From CAVUPF01 sp963803755 (GTDB taxonomy: Bacteria > Actinomycetota > Thermoleophilia > Solirubrobacterales > 70-9), in NCBI GenBank assembly GCA_963803755.1, contig CAWDNP010000012.1:62001-126000 (forward strand): a stretch of 64,000 nucleotides of DNA, written 5' to 3'. Positions 31,939 through 43,420 of the stretch are shown here, piece after piece; position 1 is the stretch's first letter, and each line of letters opens with the position of its first letter. Below the pieces are notes generated by a model, which was given only the letters and a program-made list of their open reading frames with translations, was not told the origin of the DNA and did no database searches. Position numbers and translations under genes: made by a program.

Positions 31939-32535
31939 ATGGCGCCCTGGAAGCTCCCCCTGCTCGCCGCCGCGATCGTCGTCCCGATCGTCCTTGCCTT
32001 CCTGACGGGTGGCCCCGGCGCGGGGGTCCTCGTTGGCGCCATCGTCGCGGTGGGGATCGTCGCCGTCGCTGTCGCCCAGCGGCCCCGCGGGCCGATCGCC
32101 TCGGCACCGCGACGGGATGAGCGCCGCCACCTCTTGGTCGTCGTCAGCCGTCCGGTGGATGAAGCTGCGGCGGTTCAGGCGATCCTCGCCGAGGCACGCG
32201 GCGACGGCTTGGAGGGCGAGGTGGACGTCCTCGTCCTCGCGCCCGCCCGCATTGGCTTCCTCGATCGCTGGGCCTCCGATCTCGAGGGATCTCGCCGTGG
32301 GGCCCAGCAGAGCCTGGTGATCACTGTCGCCTCCCTGGCGAAGGCCGGCGTAGCCGCCGAGGCCAGGGTCGGTGACGAAGACCTCGTGCAGGCGATCGAG
32401 GACCAGCTTCAGAGCTTCCCTGCCACCACCGTGGTGCTGGTGACCGCGAGCGCCGAGGAGGATCCGGCCGCCAGCGAGGCGGCGCAGGAGTTAGGGTCCC
32501 GGCTGGAGGCCGAGTTCCACCATCTCATCCTTTAG
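31939..32535 (+). CDS. Membrane-anchored protein with a universal-stress-like domain
   Basis: 198 residues. Two N-terminal transmembrane segments (about 5-21 and 26-46) are followed by a soluble alpha/beta domain (HLLVVVSRPVDEAAAVQAIL ... TTVVLVTASAEEDP) that looks like an HUP/USP fold, but without a clear ATP-binding GxxGS. Starts 30 bp after the encapsulin gene and may be part of that transcript. Function not known. Confidence 0.65.
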   Translation: MAPWKLPLLAAAIVVPIVLAFLTGGPGAGVLVGAIVAVGIVAVAVAQRPRGPIASAPRRDERRHLLVVVSRPVDEAAAVQAILAEARGDGLEGEVDVLVLAPARIGFLDRWASDLEGSRRGAQQSLVITVASLAKAGVAAEARVGDEDLVQAIEDQLQSFPATTVVLVTASAEEDPAASEAAQELGSRLEAEFHHLIL

Positions 32536-32545
32536 GTTCGCGCCG

Positions 32546-32818
32546 TCAGCCGGCCAGAAGCTCGTGAAAGCGGAGGGCGGCGCGGGTCGGGAGGACGAAG
32601 GAGTCGTGACGGTGCAGGAGGCCGGCACCGGCGAGGTCGCGGACCGCCCGCTCGATCGCGTCACGCTGGTCGAAGTTCGCGGACTGCCCGCCGACCTCGC
32701 GGGTCAGCTCGGCGAGGGTGATCTGGGCGGGATGGAGGGAGAGCACCTGCTGGAGGACGGCGGACTCGGTCGCGGCGTCCTCGCGGGCGGGGCTTGTGGT
32801 GTCGTCGATTTCGTCCAC
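32546..32818 (-). CDS. Small winged-helix-like protein
   Basis: 90 residues from GTG 32816-32818. AVLQQVLSLHPAQITLAELTREV and DAIERAVRDLAGAGLLHRHDSFVLPTRAALRFHEL suggest a helix-turn-helix with a C-terminal wing, as in small DNA-binding proteins that pair with ArsR regulators. It directly follows an ArsR-like gene on the same strand (20 bp). Role unknown. Confidence 0.65.
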   Translation of the reverse strand: MDEIDDTTSPAREDAATESAVLQQVLSLHPAQITLAELTREVGGQSANFDQRDAIERAVRDLAGAGLLHRHDSFVLPTRAALRFHELLAG

Positions 32819-32838
32819 GCGTGGCAGCCTCTGCGTAC

Positions 32839-33185
32839 CTAAGAGGGTGATCGGCTGATCTCTCCCCCCCAGCGCCGCCGTTTGAGGACTCGTTGCCGGC
32901 GATCCCGAGAGCGAACCGCGCCCACTCCACCTCCAGCGAGGAGCGATAGAAGTGCTGCGTGGACCCTCGCACCTGCCGCGTCCCGGCCAACTCCAGGACG
33001 CCGCAATCAACGAGCACGCGAACGTGATAGCTGACGTTACTGAGCGGCTGGGTGAGACTTGCGGCGAGCTCCCGTGGGCTGACGGGCTGCGGCCACTCCG
33101 CCATCGCCTGGAGGATCTGCCGCCGCAGCGGATGCCGCAGGGCGATCAGCAGGTCGTTGGTGTCCGAGTGAGTTGGGACTTCCAT
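32839..33185 (-). CDS. ArsR-like helix-turn-helix regulator, probable frame break near its end
   Basis: From ATG 33183-33185: TNDLLIALRHPLRRQILQAM, SPRELAASLTQPLSNVSYHVRVL and RQVRGSTQHFYRSSLEVEWA form a winged helix of the ArsR/HTH_20 kind. As read, the frame runs on to 32661 over the next gene with shadow-like composition. One more base in the C7 run 32864-32870 would end it at TAG 32839-32841, giving 115 residues and a 20-bp gap to the next gene, which is the expected layout. AT-rich promoter sequence and an inverted repeat ACGAAA...TTTCGT (33208-33236) lie upstream. Confidence 0.7.
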
Positions 33186-33244
33186 CGAGCAGGCAAATAT
33201 AGAGCAAACGAAATGTTTTGTCTGTAGGTCTTTCGTCTGCGGGC

Positions 33245-35137
33245 TCAGGCGTCCTCGCGGACGCCGCCCATCTCGGTGAAGACGGCGGTGGGACCGCCGT
33301 CTTCGCGCTGCTCGTCGGCGATCACATGGGAACGGCGTTGATCAGCGCCAGATGGGTGAAGGCCTGGGGGAAGTTGCCGAGGTGCTGCCCGCTCTCTGCC
33401 TCCAGCTCCTCGGCGTAGAGGTCGAGTGAGCCGGCGGCATTCAGCAGTCGTCCACAGAGGGCCCGCGCTCGCTTCGGCTCGCCGATCTCCGAGAGCGCCG
33501 AGACCAGCCAGAAGGAGCAGATCAGGAAGGTGCCCTCCTCGCCGCTTAGGCCGTCGTCGGTCTCGTCCACCCTGTAGCGGAGGACCAGGCCGTGTTGGGT
33601 CAGCTGGTCGGAGATCGCCTCGACGGTCGCCTTGACCCGGGGGTCGTCGGGAGGGAGGAAGCGCAGCAGCGGGATCAGCAGCAAGGAGGCGTCGAGCGCG
33701 TCGGTGTCGTAGTGCTGGCGGAAGACCCCGTTGCGCACCCCCCGCTTGAGTATCTCCTCGCGGATCTTCCCGGCCGTCTGCGCCCACTCCTTGGCGATCT
33801 CCTTGAACCCGAGGCCGCGGGCGAGACGGACGCCGCGGTCGACCGCGACCCAGATCATCAGCTTCGAGGAGACGTAGTGGCGGGGCTCGCCACGGGACTC
33901 CCAGAGCCCCTGGTCGGGGTGCGGCCAGGCCTCGATCGCCGCCTCCACCTGGTAGCGGATCAGCTCCTGATCGGCCGGTGTGCCCGCGCCCCGCAGAGCT
34001 TTCTCATGCAGATAGATCGAATCCAGCAGCGCTCCCCAGACGTCGTTTTGGCGCTGGTCGTAGGCGCCGTTACCGATTCGCACCGGCTTGGAGCCCACGT
34101 ACCCGTCGAGGTGGTCGAGGGTCTTCTCGGTCAGCTCCTTCTCGCCGCCGATCCCGTACATGATCTGGAGGTCCGGATTGTCGCGACAGACATTGACGAT
34201 GAAGCGCATGAAGTCACGCGCCTCCTGGTTGAAGCCGAGCGTGTGCAGCGCCCAAAGGCTGAAGGTCGAGTCGCGGATCCAGCTGAAGCGGTAGTCCCAG
34301 TTGCGCTCGCCACCGAGGGCCTCCGGCAGCGAGGTGGTCGGCGCGGCGAGGATCGCGCCGGTCGGTGTGTAGGTGAGGCCCTTGAGGACGAGGGCAGAGC
34401 GCTGCAGGTGGATTCGCCATGGGTGATCCGGGAAGTCGCCATCGCGCAGCCAGTCGCGCCAGAACTCTTTGGTCGACTCCAGCCTCTCCATCGCCTCTGG
34501 GGCGCTGCGCGGACCGCCGAGGTCGTCCTCGCCCCAGGAGACCGCGCAGAACCCGTTCTCGCCCTCACGCAACCGCAGTCGGCCACGGGCGGCGCCGTCC
34601 TGCAGGGTTAGCTCCATGTCGCTGGTCAGGCTCAGCTCGACATCGCCGCCACCCGCGATCGCCTCGCCAAGCTCGCCGCCGCTCCACGCGGCCTCCTCGA
34701 GGCCGTAGCCGAAGCGCGGCAGGCACTCCATCTCCAGGTCCACCTCGCCATCGACGCAGGTCATCAGCCGCAACAGCGAGTGGTCGGACTCGTGTTCGGT
34801 CTGCGGCCGGGAGCCGGCGCCGCCCTGCGCTGCCCACTCGCCGATCGTCAATGCGTCGTGGATCACCACCCAACCGGTGTCGGTCACCCAGGTCGTTCTC
34901 GACGATCAGCGTGCCTGGCTCATAGCGGCGGCTGATCGGGACGACGACGCCGCGCGGACCCAGCCTGAAGTGGCCGGCGGCGCGGTCAAGCAGGGCGGCG
35001 AAGGCGCTGGGTGAGTCAAAGCGCGGCAGGCAGAGCCACTCGACGGCGCCCGAGAAGGAGACCAGAGCGCTGGTGTGGCAGTCGGAGAGGAAGCCGTAGC
35101 TCCCGATCGGCGGGAAGCGGTTCTGGGGAGCTGTCAC
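33245..35137 (-). CDS. Glycoside hydrolase family 15 protein (glucoamylase/trehalase-like), two frame breaks
   Basis: Three frames join into about 630 residues. Start IGSYGFLSDCHTSALVSFSG to about 34890; one base fewer at CCC 34887-34889 joins ENDL to VTDTGWVVIHDALTIGEW; the middle carries RNWDYRFSWIRDSTFSLW, ALLDSIYLHEKAL and SSKLMIWVAVDRG, all typical GH15 trehalase/glucoamylase blocks; one more A at 33331-33332 joins HLALINAV to SHVIADEQ and ends at 33245. GH15 actinobacterial enzymes of this type often cleave trehalose. Since a normal full-length enzyme results, I treat it as a functional gene with sequence errors. Confidence 0.8.
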
Positions 35138-35191
35138 GGCGTCGCCAAGCTAGCATCGCTGGCGGGCGCCGCGGGCGCTACGCTCACCGCC

Positions 35192-35332
35192 ATGGTGGCC
35201 TCGCGCAGCCCGGTCTCAGCCGTCGCAGACGAGGTGCTCGCGTGGATCGTCACCGGGCCGCTGGGACGGGGGGTCTCCTTCGCGGTCGACTTCGCGGTAG
35301 CGCTGCGCACAGGCCTCGCCCGGCGTCGGTAG
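35192..35332 (+). CDS. Small hydrophobic protein
   Basis: 46 residues from ATG 35192: a polar start, one hydrophobic stretch (WIVTGPLGRGVSFAVDFAVAL) and a basic end (RTGLARRR). Divergent from the GH15 gene and 33 bp upstream of tig. The composition is natural for a small membrane-associated protein, but there is no recognised family. Confidence 0.5.
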   Translation: MVASRSPVSAVADEVLAWIVTGPLGRGVSFAVDFAVALRTGLARRR

Positions 35333-35365
35333 CCCACAGCTCGATTCCTCTAGGGTCAGGCGCCA

Positions 35366-36748
35366 ATGGAGACCTCGGTCACAGAGCTGCCCGGCTCTCG
35401 AGCGCGCGTTGACGTCGAGGTTCCTGCCGCCGATGTCGATCGTGCCATGCAGCGCGCCTCTCGCGCCCTTGCGCGGGAGATGCGGATGCCGGGGTTCCGC
35501 AAGGGCAAGGCTCCTCCGTCACTGGTCATCCAGCGGCTTGGCTTCGGCTCGGTGCTGGAAGAGGCGATCCGCGACGCGCTGCCTGAGTGGTATGAAAGGG
35601 CGCTGCTCGCCTCCGGCATAAGCTCGGTCGGCGATCCCGGCATCGAGATCGTCTCGACCCCGGAGGAGGAGGGCGAGCCGCTTGAGTTCAAGTTCGAGGT
35701 CGGGGTGCGTCCCAGGGCAAAGCTCGGCGACTACAAGGGCCTGGAGGTGGGGCGGGCGCAGGCCGAGGTTCCTGACGACATCCTCGAGCGGGAGGTCGAG
35801 CGAATTCGCGAGAGTTTCGCCAGGCTTGAGCCGATCGAGCGGGCCGCCGCGGAAGGTGACGTCCTCTTGATCGATTTCGAGGGAACGATCGATGGCGGGG
35901 CGTTCGAGGGCGGCAAGGCCGGCGACTACCTGCTGGAGTTGGGCGGCGGCCAGCTGATCGAGGGCTTCGAGGAGCAACTCGCCGGCGCGAAGGCGGGCGA
36001 GGGCCGCGAGGTCGAGGTCAGCTTCCCCGAGGACTACCAGGCCGAGCAGCTCGCCGGCAAAGACGCGGTTTTCGCGGTCGAGGTCAAGGAGGTGCGCGAG
36101 AAGATCCTGCCGGCCCTCGACGACGACTTCGCCTCCGAGGCCTCCGAGTTCGACACGCTTGAGGAGCTGCGCGACGATATCCGCAAGCGTCTGGGGGAGG
36201 CGGTCGGGCAGCGGATCGAGCAGGACTTCCGGATCGCCGTGATCGACGCGGCACTCGCGGGCGCGACGGTGGAGCTCTCCGACGAGCTCGCACTCGCCCG
36301 CGCCACCGAGCGCTGGGAGCGGGTCGAGCGCCAGCTAGCCGGTAGCGGCATGGACCCCGCCGCCTACCTGCAGGTGCAGGGCAAGACCCGCGAGGAGGTG
36401 ATCGAGGAATCCAAGCCCGACGCGGAGCTGGAGTTGAAGCGGGAGGCGGTGCTGGCGGCGATCGCCGAGGCGGAGGCGATCGAGGTCTCCGAGGAAGAGA
36501 TGGTCGAGGCGCTCCAGCACACCGCCGAGCACGAGCGCATGACGCCCGAGAAGCTGCTCGAGCGATTGCGCGAGAATGGGCGCGACGCGATGGTCCGCGA
36601 GGACGTCAAAACCCGCAAGGCGATCGACCTCCTCGCAGAGTCGGCGAAGCCGATCCCGATCGAGCAGGCCGAGGCTCGGGAGAAGATCTGGACTCCCGAG
36701 AAGGAGCGCGAGGCCGCCGGCAGCCTTTGGACCCCGGGCTCGGACTGA
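35366..36748 (+). CDS. tig: Trigger factor (ribosome-associated chaperone / prolyl isomerase)
   Basis: 460 residues. The N-terminal ribosome-binding domain has the signature MPGFRKGKAPPSLV (GFRKGK loop); the FKBP-type PPIase domain covers about 150-245 (GDVLLIDFEGTIDG ... SFPEDYQAEQLAGKDAVFAVEV); the C-terminal helical chaperone domain follows. It binds nascent chains at the ribosome exit. First gene of the tig-clpP-clpX set, the classical order. Confidence 0.97.
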   Translation: METSVTELPGSRARVDVEVPAADVDRAMQRASRALAREMRMPGFRKGKAPPSLVIQRLGFGSVLEEAIRDALPEWYERALLASGISSVGDPGIEIVSTPEEEGEPLEFKFEVGVRPRAKLGDYKGLEVGRAQAEVPDDILEREVERIRESFARLEPIERAAAEGDVLLIDFEGTIDGGAFEGGKAGDYLLELGGGQLIEGFEEQLAGAKAGEGREVEVSFPEDYQAEQLAGKDAVFAVEVKEVREKILPALDDDFASEASEFDTLEELRDDIRKRLGEAVGQRIEQDFRIAVIDAALAGATVELSDELALARATERWERVERQLAGSGMDPAAYLQVQGKTREEVIEESKPDAELELKREAVLAAIAEAEAIEVSEEEMVEALQHTAEHERMTPEKLLERLRENGRDAMVREDVKTRKAIDLLAESAKPIPIEQAEAREKIWTPEKEREAAGSLWTPGSD

Positions 36749-36791
36749 GCCTTGCGCGAGCACGCCGGATGCCTTCTATAGAGTGCGGAAC

Positions 36792-37376
<585 letters not shown>

Positions 37377-37380
37377 CGCT

Positions 37381-37836
37381 TCACGGGTCCAGTTCGTAGG
37401 CGATCCAGGTCGAGCGCTCGGCGTCGGTTTTGTCGTAGAGGCGCTGGGCGGTGAGGTTGTCAGGGGCGGTGACCCACTCAAGGTGGTGGGCGCCTCGCTC
37501 GCGGGCTGTGGCGGCGCTCGCCTCGATCAGCGCGCGGCCGGCGCCGCGACCACGGGCCGCCTCGTCGACGAAGAGGTCATTCATCAGCACGATCTCGGCC
37601 GGCGTCAACGAAGTGAAGGTCCAGTAGAGGCAGGCGTAGCCGACCAGCCGCTCGCCGTCCCAGGCGCCGAGCAGCAGGCCGTCGTCGCTGGGGGCAAGGA
37701 AGCGGCGAAAGAAGGCGCGGTTGCGCCCCTCGTCGATGTTGTGGACCTCATAGAAGCGTTGGTAGGCCGCGATCATCGGTAGCAGCGCCTCGAGCTGTTC
37801 CGCCGTGATCGGCTCGATCCTGACCTCGCCCGGCAC
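37381..37836 (-). CDS. GNAT-family N-acetyltransferase
   Basis: 151 residues from GTG 37834-37836. The acetyl-CoA loop is in LFVDEAARGRGAGRALIEAS (R/Q-x2-G-x-G/A), followed by the C-terminal strand HHLEWVTAPDNLTAQRLYDK. EPITAEQLEALLPMIAAYQRFYEV is a typical opening of the small GNATs that act on amines or ribosomal proteins. It is inserted between clpP and clpX on the opposite strand, with its stop 4 bp from the clpP stop. Substrate unknown. Confidence 0.88.
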   Translation of the reverse strand: MPGEVRIEPITAEQLEALLPMIAAYQRFYEVHNIDEGRNRAFFRRFLAPSDDGLLLGAWDGERLVGYACLYWTFTSLTPAEIVLMNDLFVDEAARGRGAGRALIEASAATARERGAHHLEWVTAPDNLTAQRLYDKTDAERSTWIAYELDP

Positions 37837-37908
37837 GCCGCCCACCGTAGCGCGGCGGCGCAACGCCGCGCTCACGAGGAGGGACGGGAGCCCGCGCGAA
37901 GTAAACGA

Positions 37909-37972
37909 CCCGACAGGCCCGGCTTGTCCCCTGTCTAAGCTGTCGGGGCGGCCGGGAAGTAACGATCGCCCC
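37909..37972 (+). promoter_or_regulatory. Mutually exclusive hairpins in the clpX leader
   Basis: CCCGACAG (37909-37916) can pair with CTGTCGGG (37940-37947); alternatively CGGGGCG (37945-37951) can pair with CGCCCCG (37966-37972). The two stems share 37945-37947, so only one can form. The second stem ends just before the AAGGAGG ribosome site (37975-37981). This is the layout of an attenuator or translation switch; it is a sequence-based suggestion only. Confidence 0.35.
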
Positions 37973-37989
37973 GTAAGGAGGGGATTCCG

Positions 37990-39276
<1,287 letters not shown>

Positions 39277-39304
39277 CCGGCACGCCGAAACTAAACTCGG
39301 CGCC

Positions 39305-39376
39305 ATGAGCGCGGAGCGAGCGAGCATGCATCTCTGGTTCATTGCGCAGCGAATGAAGCGCGAACTTGGCTCATGA
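39305..39376 (+). CDS. 23-residue leader ORF overlapping the valS start
   Basis: ATG 39305 to TGA 39374-39376 encodes MSAERASMHLWFIAQRMKRE plus LGS, and its ATGA stop overlaps the valS ATG by 4 bp. This is the layout of translational coupling. It has no valine codon, so it is not a classical amino-acid attenuator. It may be chance in GC-rich DNA. The hairpin GCCGA...TCGGC (39283-39300) lies just upstream. Confidence 0.35.
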   Translation: MSAERASMHLWFIAQRMKRELGS

Positions 39377-41932
39377 CCGAAGGACGCAGAGACTCGCTGC
39401 AGGACAAGACGCGCTATGACCCCGCCGAGGTCGAGCGGCGGATCTTCGCCGAGTGGATCGAGGGCGGCTACTTCCATCCCGCCGCGGAGGGCACGCCGGC
39501 GGAGAACTTCTCGGTCGCGATCCCGCCGCCCAATGTCACTGGCGCCCTGCACATGGGCCATGCGCTGAACGGCTCGATCCAAGACGCCCTGGTGCGGATG
39601 AACCGGATGCGGGGGCGCAACACCCTCTGGGTCCTTGGCACCGACCACGCTGGGATCGCCACCCAGTCTGTGGTCGAGAAGGAGCTGCGCGCCGAGGGCA
39701 CTTCGCGCCAGGAGCTGGGCCGCGAGAGGTTCGTCGAGCGGGTCTGGGTCTGGAAGGAGGAGTACGGCTCACGGATCGTTGAGCAGTACAAGCGGCTTGG
39801 CGCCTCCTGCGATTATGAGCGCGAGCGCTTCACCCTCGACGAGGGTTACGTCCGAGCGGTGTACCGGGTCTTCAAACGGCTGTACGACCACGGTTACATC
39901 TACCGCGACAACTACATGGTCAACTGGGATCCGGGCTCGCACTCGGCAATCTCCGACCTCGAGGTGGAGAACCGCGAGGTCAAGGACACGCTCTACTCGA
40001 TCGATTACCCGGTCGGGGGCTCCGAGCGGGTGTTGAGCGTCGCCACGGTACGGCCGGAGACGATGCTCGCCGACACCGCGGTCGCGGTCAATCCCGATGA
40101 CGAGCGCTACGCCGAGCTGATCGGGCAGCATTGCGTTCTGCCGCTGGTCGGCCGCAGCCTGCCGATCATCGCCGACCCGCACGTCGACCCCGAGTTCGGC
40201 ACCGGGGCGCTGAAGATCACCCCTGGCCACGACCCCAACGACTTCGAGATCGGCCGCAGGCACGGGCTGGAGGAGATCGTCGCGATCGGTCCCGACGGGC
40301 GGATGACGGAGGAGGCCGGCCGCTTCGCGGGGCTGAGCGTCGCCGAGGCCCAGGAGGCGGTGGTCGCGGCGCTGCGCGAGGAGGGGCTGCTGCGCGCCGA
40401 GGTGCCCTACGTCCACTCGGTCCCCTTCTCGCACCGCTCGGGGGAGCGGATCGAGCCGCTGATCTCGTTGCAGTGGTTCTGCCGCATGGACGAGCTGGCC
40501 AAGCCGGCGATCGAGGTCGTGGAGCGCAACGAGGTGGGGATTGCTCCGGATCAGTGGAAGCGCGTCTATCTCGAGTGGATGAGGGAGATCCGTCCCTGGT
40601 GCATCTCGCGCCAGCTCTGGTGGGGCCACCGCATCCCGGTCTGGTACTGCGACGCCTGCGATGGAGACGATCGTCGCTGAGCGCCCCCCTGAGCGCTGTG
40701 GTGCCTGCGACGGCGAGCTGCGCCAGGAGGAGGATGTGCTCGACACTTGGTTCAGCTCGGCGCTTTGGCCGTTCGCGACGCTCGGCTGGCCCGACGACAC
40801 GCCGGAGCTGCGCGCCTTCTATCCGACCAGCTTCCTCACCACGGCTCGCGAGATCCTCTTCCTCTGGGTGGCGCGGATGATCATGATGGGGCTGGAGCTC
40901 CCCGGTGAGGTCCCCTTCCGCGACGTCTACGTCCACTCGGTGATCCAGGCTCGCGACGGACGGCGGATGTCGAAGAGCCTCGGCACCGGGATCGACCCGC
41001 TCCAGGAGATCGATGTCTACGGCGCCGACGCGCTGCGCTTCGGCCTGCTGGCGATGTCCTCGACGCAGGACGTGCGTTACTCAGACGCGAAGGTGCAGCA
41101 AGGCAGTGACCTGGCAAATAAGGCCTGGAACGCAAGCCGCTTGATCCTCCTGAACGCCGCCGAGGTAGAGGCGAAGCCGCGACAGGCTTGCGTCGAGGAT
41201 CGCTGGATCCTCTCCCGGCTGGAGCGGACGATCGCCTCGGTCACCGAGCTGCTGGAGTCATGCGATTTCGCCCACGCGGTCCAGGAGGCCTACTCGTTCT
41301 TTTGTTCGGAGCTCTGCGACTGGTACCTGGAGATCGTCAAGCCGCGCCTCTACGGCGGCGAGCCCGAGGTCTCAGCGACGCTGCTCTGGGCGCTGGAGCG
41401 GGTGCTCGCCCTGCTGCACCCGATTATGCCCTTCATCACCGAGGAGATCTGGTCATTCCATCCGGCGCGGCGAGGTCACCTCGCGGTACACCCGTTCCCC
41501 GAGCCCGAGGAGTCGCTGCTCGATCCCGCCGCCGAGGCGGACGTCGAGGGTGGGATCGAGCTGACGCGGCGGCTGCGCGCCTGGCGCGACCTGGTCGAGG
41601 TGCCGGTGGCGAGCGTGCTGGCGGCCCGCGTCGAAGGTATCGAGCCGCAGGAGTTCGTCGCTCGCCTCGCCCGTTTCGAGTTCACCGGGGACGGTGGCGA
41701 CCCCGTCGCCTCGGTCGGGCAGGTCAGGGTGCTCGCCTCCGCGGATCTGGACGCCGGTGCCGTTGCCGGGCGGCTGGAGAAGCGCCGCGAGGAGCTGCGC
41801 TTCGAGATCGATCGCGCCGAGCACAAGCTCGCCAACGAGGGCTTCCTCGCCAAGGCCCCCTCGGCGCTCGTCGAGGAGGAGCGCGGCAAGCTTGAGCGCC
41901 ACCGCGCCGAGCTCGAGGGGCTCTCCGAATAG
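39373..41932 (+). CDS. valS: Valyl-tRNA synthetase, frame broken once
   Basis: About 852 residues in two frames: 39373 to about 40662 and about 40664-41932. One base fewer in GATGG (40660-40664) joins WYCDACD to ETIVAERPPERCGACDGELR. The class I HIGH motif is PPPNVTGALHMGHAL, KMSKS appears as RRMSKSLGTG, and the editing domain and C-terminal coiled coil (EIDRAEHKLANEGFLAKAP) are complete. Since ValRS is essential, the break is almost certainly a sequence error. It is followed directly by folC. Confidence 0.93.
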
Positions 41933-41991
41933 ACCCCGAGGCCTACCTCGAATCTCTGGAGCCGATCGGGTGGAAGCTCGGCCTCGAGCGG

Positions 41992-43188
41992 ATGCGCAAG
42001 CTGACCGCGGTGCTGGGAATGCCCCAGCACCGCTTCGCCTCGATCCATGTCGTCGGCACCAACGGCAAGTCCTCAGTGACTCAGATGATCGCCGCCCTCC
42101 TGGAGACGCACGGGCTCAGTGCCGGGGCCTGTGTCTCGCCCCACGCGGCGCGCTGGTCGGAACGGACCCTGATCCACGGCGAGGAGATCGGTGCGGCCGA
42201 GTTTGCCGCCGCGGTCGAGCGGGTCGCACAGGCGGCTGAGGTCGTCAATCGCACCCTGGAGGAGGGCGAAGCCGTCACCCAGTTCGAGGCCGCCACCGCC
42301 ACCGGCTTCGTTGCCTTGGCGGCGGCCCAGGTGCAGGTGGGAGTGATCGAGGCGGGGCTGGGGGGGAGGCTCGACGCGACCAACACGATCCCCTCGCGGG
42401 TGACCGTGCTGACCTCGATCGGCCTCGACCACACCGAGTGGCTGGGTGACACCGAAGCCGAGATCGCCGCCGAGAAGCTGGCTGTGCTGCGTGACCAGTC
42501 GACCCTGGTGCTGGGGAGGGTGAACCCGCAGGTCGCGGCACTGGCTGAGGCGCTCGCCGCCGAGCGGGGGGCGCGGCTTCTCCCGGCGGCCGAAGACCCC
42601 GGGCCGGAGCTTCGTCTCCGAGCCTCTGGCGCGTTTCAGCGGCGCAACTTCGCGCTGGCGCTCGCCGCGGCGGAGGCGTTTCTCGGCGAGCTCGACCCCG
42701 ACCGGGTCGCCGAGGTCGCCGCGACCCTGACGATCCCGGGGCGCCTGGAGCAGATCGCCGAGCGGCCGCCGACCCTCATTGACGCCGCCCACAATCCTGA
42801 CGGCGCCGCCGCGCTTGCCGAGGCCCTGCCGGCGCTCTCCGCGGGCCGCCCGGTCATCGCCTGCCTGGCGATCCTCAAAGGCAAGGACGCGGCGGCGATG
42901 GCGCGTGCCCTGGCCCCGGCGCTTGACCGCGTGGTTTGCACCGAGCTCCCGACGGCGGCGCTTGCTGCTCGGGGACGCCCGGGAGCCGCCTCTCACTCGG
43001 CCGCAGAGCTGGTCGGCGTCTGCGCGGAGGCGGGGCTGCCTGCGGAGCCTCGGCCGGCCTTTCCCGAAGCGCTTCGGCGTGCCCGCGCGCTTGCCGCCGA
43101 GCCCCCCGAAGGGATGCTCCTCATCACTGGATCGCACTACATGCTGGCGCCCGCTCGCGCCGCGCTGAGCGCCGCCGGAAGGGCCTGA
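41992..43188 (+). CDS. folC: Folylpolyglutamate synthase / dihydrofolate synthase
   Basis: 398 residues from ATG 41992, but coding sequence clearly starts earlier: from 41929 the same frame reads DPEAYLESLEPIGWKLGLER, the usual FolC N-terminus, and it has no ATG/GTG/TTG. The only start-like codon is ATA at 41929, which overlaps the valS TAG. The P-loop VVGTNGKSSVTQM, GLGGRLDATNTI, LDHTEWLG and LIDAAHNPDGAAAL with the carbamylated-Lys region are normal. FolC adds glutamate to folates and, in many bacteria, also makes dihydrofolate. Confidence 0.93.
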   Translation: MRKLTAVLGMPQHRFASIHVVGTNGKSSVTQMIAALLETHGLSAGACVSPHAARWSERTLIHGEEIGAAEFAAAVERVAQAAEVVNRTLEEGEAVTQFEAATATGFVALAAAQVQVGVIEAGLGGRLDATNTIPSRVTVLTSIGLDHTEWLGDTEAEIAAEKLAVLRDQSTLVLGRVNPQVAALAEALAAERGARLLPAAEDPGPELRLRASGAFQRRNFALALAAAEAFLGELDPDRVAEVAATLTIPGRLEQIAERPPTLIDAAHNPDGAAALAEALPALSAGRPVIACLAILKGKDAAAMARALAPALDRVVCTELPTAALAARGRPGAASHSAAELVGVCAEAGLPAEPRPAFPEALRRARALAAEPPEGMLLITGSHYMLAPARAALSAAGRA

Positions 43189-43230
43189 GAGGGCGAGCGG
43201 CAGTGGCCGGAACTGTGCGAGGATTCGGCG

Positions 43231-43350
43231 ATGGATCGAAGCGCGGGCTCCGAACTGCTCTCGATGATGGCTCTGGTCGCCAGCGTTGTCGCCATTGTGA
43301 TCCTCCTCTTCTTCGGAGTCGGGTACCTGTTCGGCAGGCTCTTCTTATGA
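43231..43350 (+). CDS. 39-residue single-pass membrane protein
   Basis: ATG 43231 to TGA 43348: a polar start (MDRSAGSELLSM) and one transmembrane helix (ALVASVVAIVILLFFGVGYL). It occupies the position between folC and ndk where actinobacteria often carry a small membrane gene (DUF4233 in others). The very clean composition and conserved position support a real gene, although it is short. Role unknown. Confidence 0.55.
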   Translation: MDRSAGSELLSMMALVASVVAIVILLFFGVGYLFGRLFL

Positions 43351-43420
43351 GTGTTCGCACAGGGTTCGTGAGATCTGCGGCGAAGTAGACTGCCGCTCTT
43401 CCCCCGCGGCGCCCCCAGCC

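Noticed and set aside
32546..33185. One fused regulator made of the ArsR-like domain and the small winged-helix protein
   Set aside because: Removing one base in the C7 run would join them, but adding one gives two normal-sized genes with a proper start for the second; the latter fits the usual layout better.
33278..33304. Perfect 12-bp stem (GAAGACGGCGGT...ACCGCCGTCTTC) as terminator of the GH15 gene
   Set aside because: After repair of the frame break at 33331 the stem lies inside the coding region of GH15.
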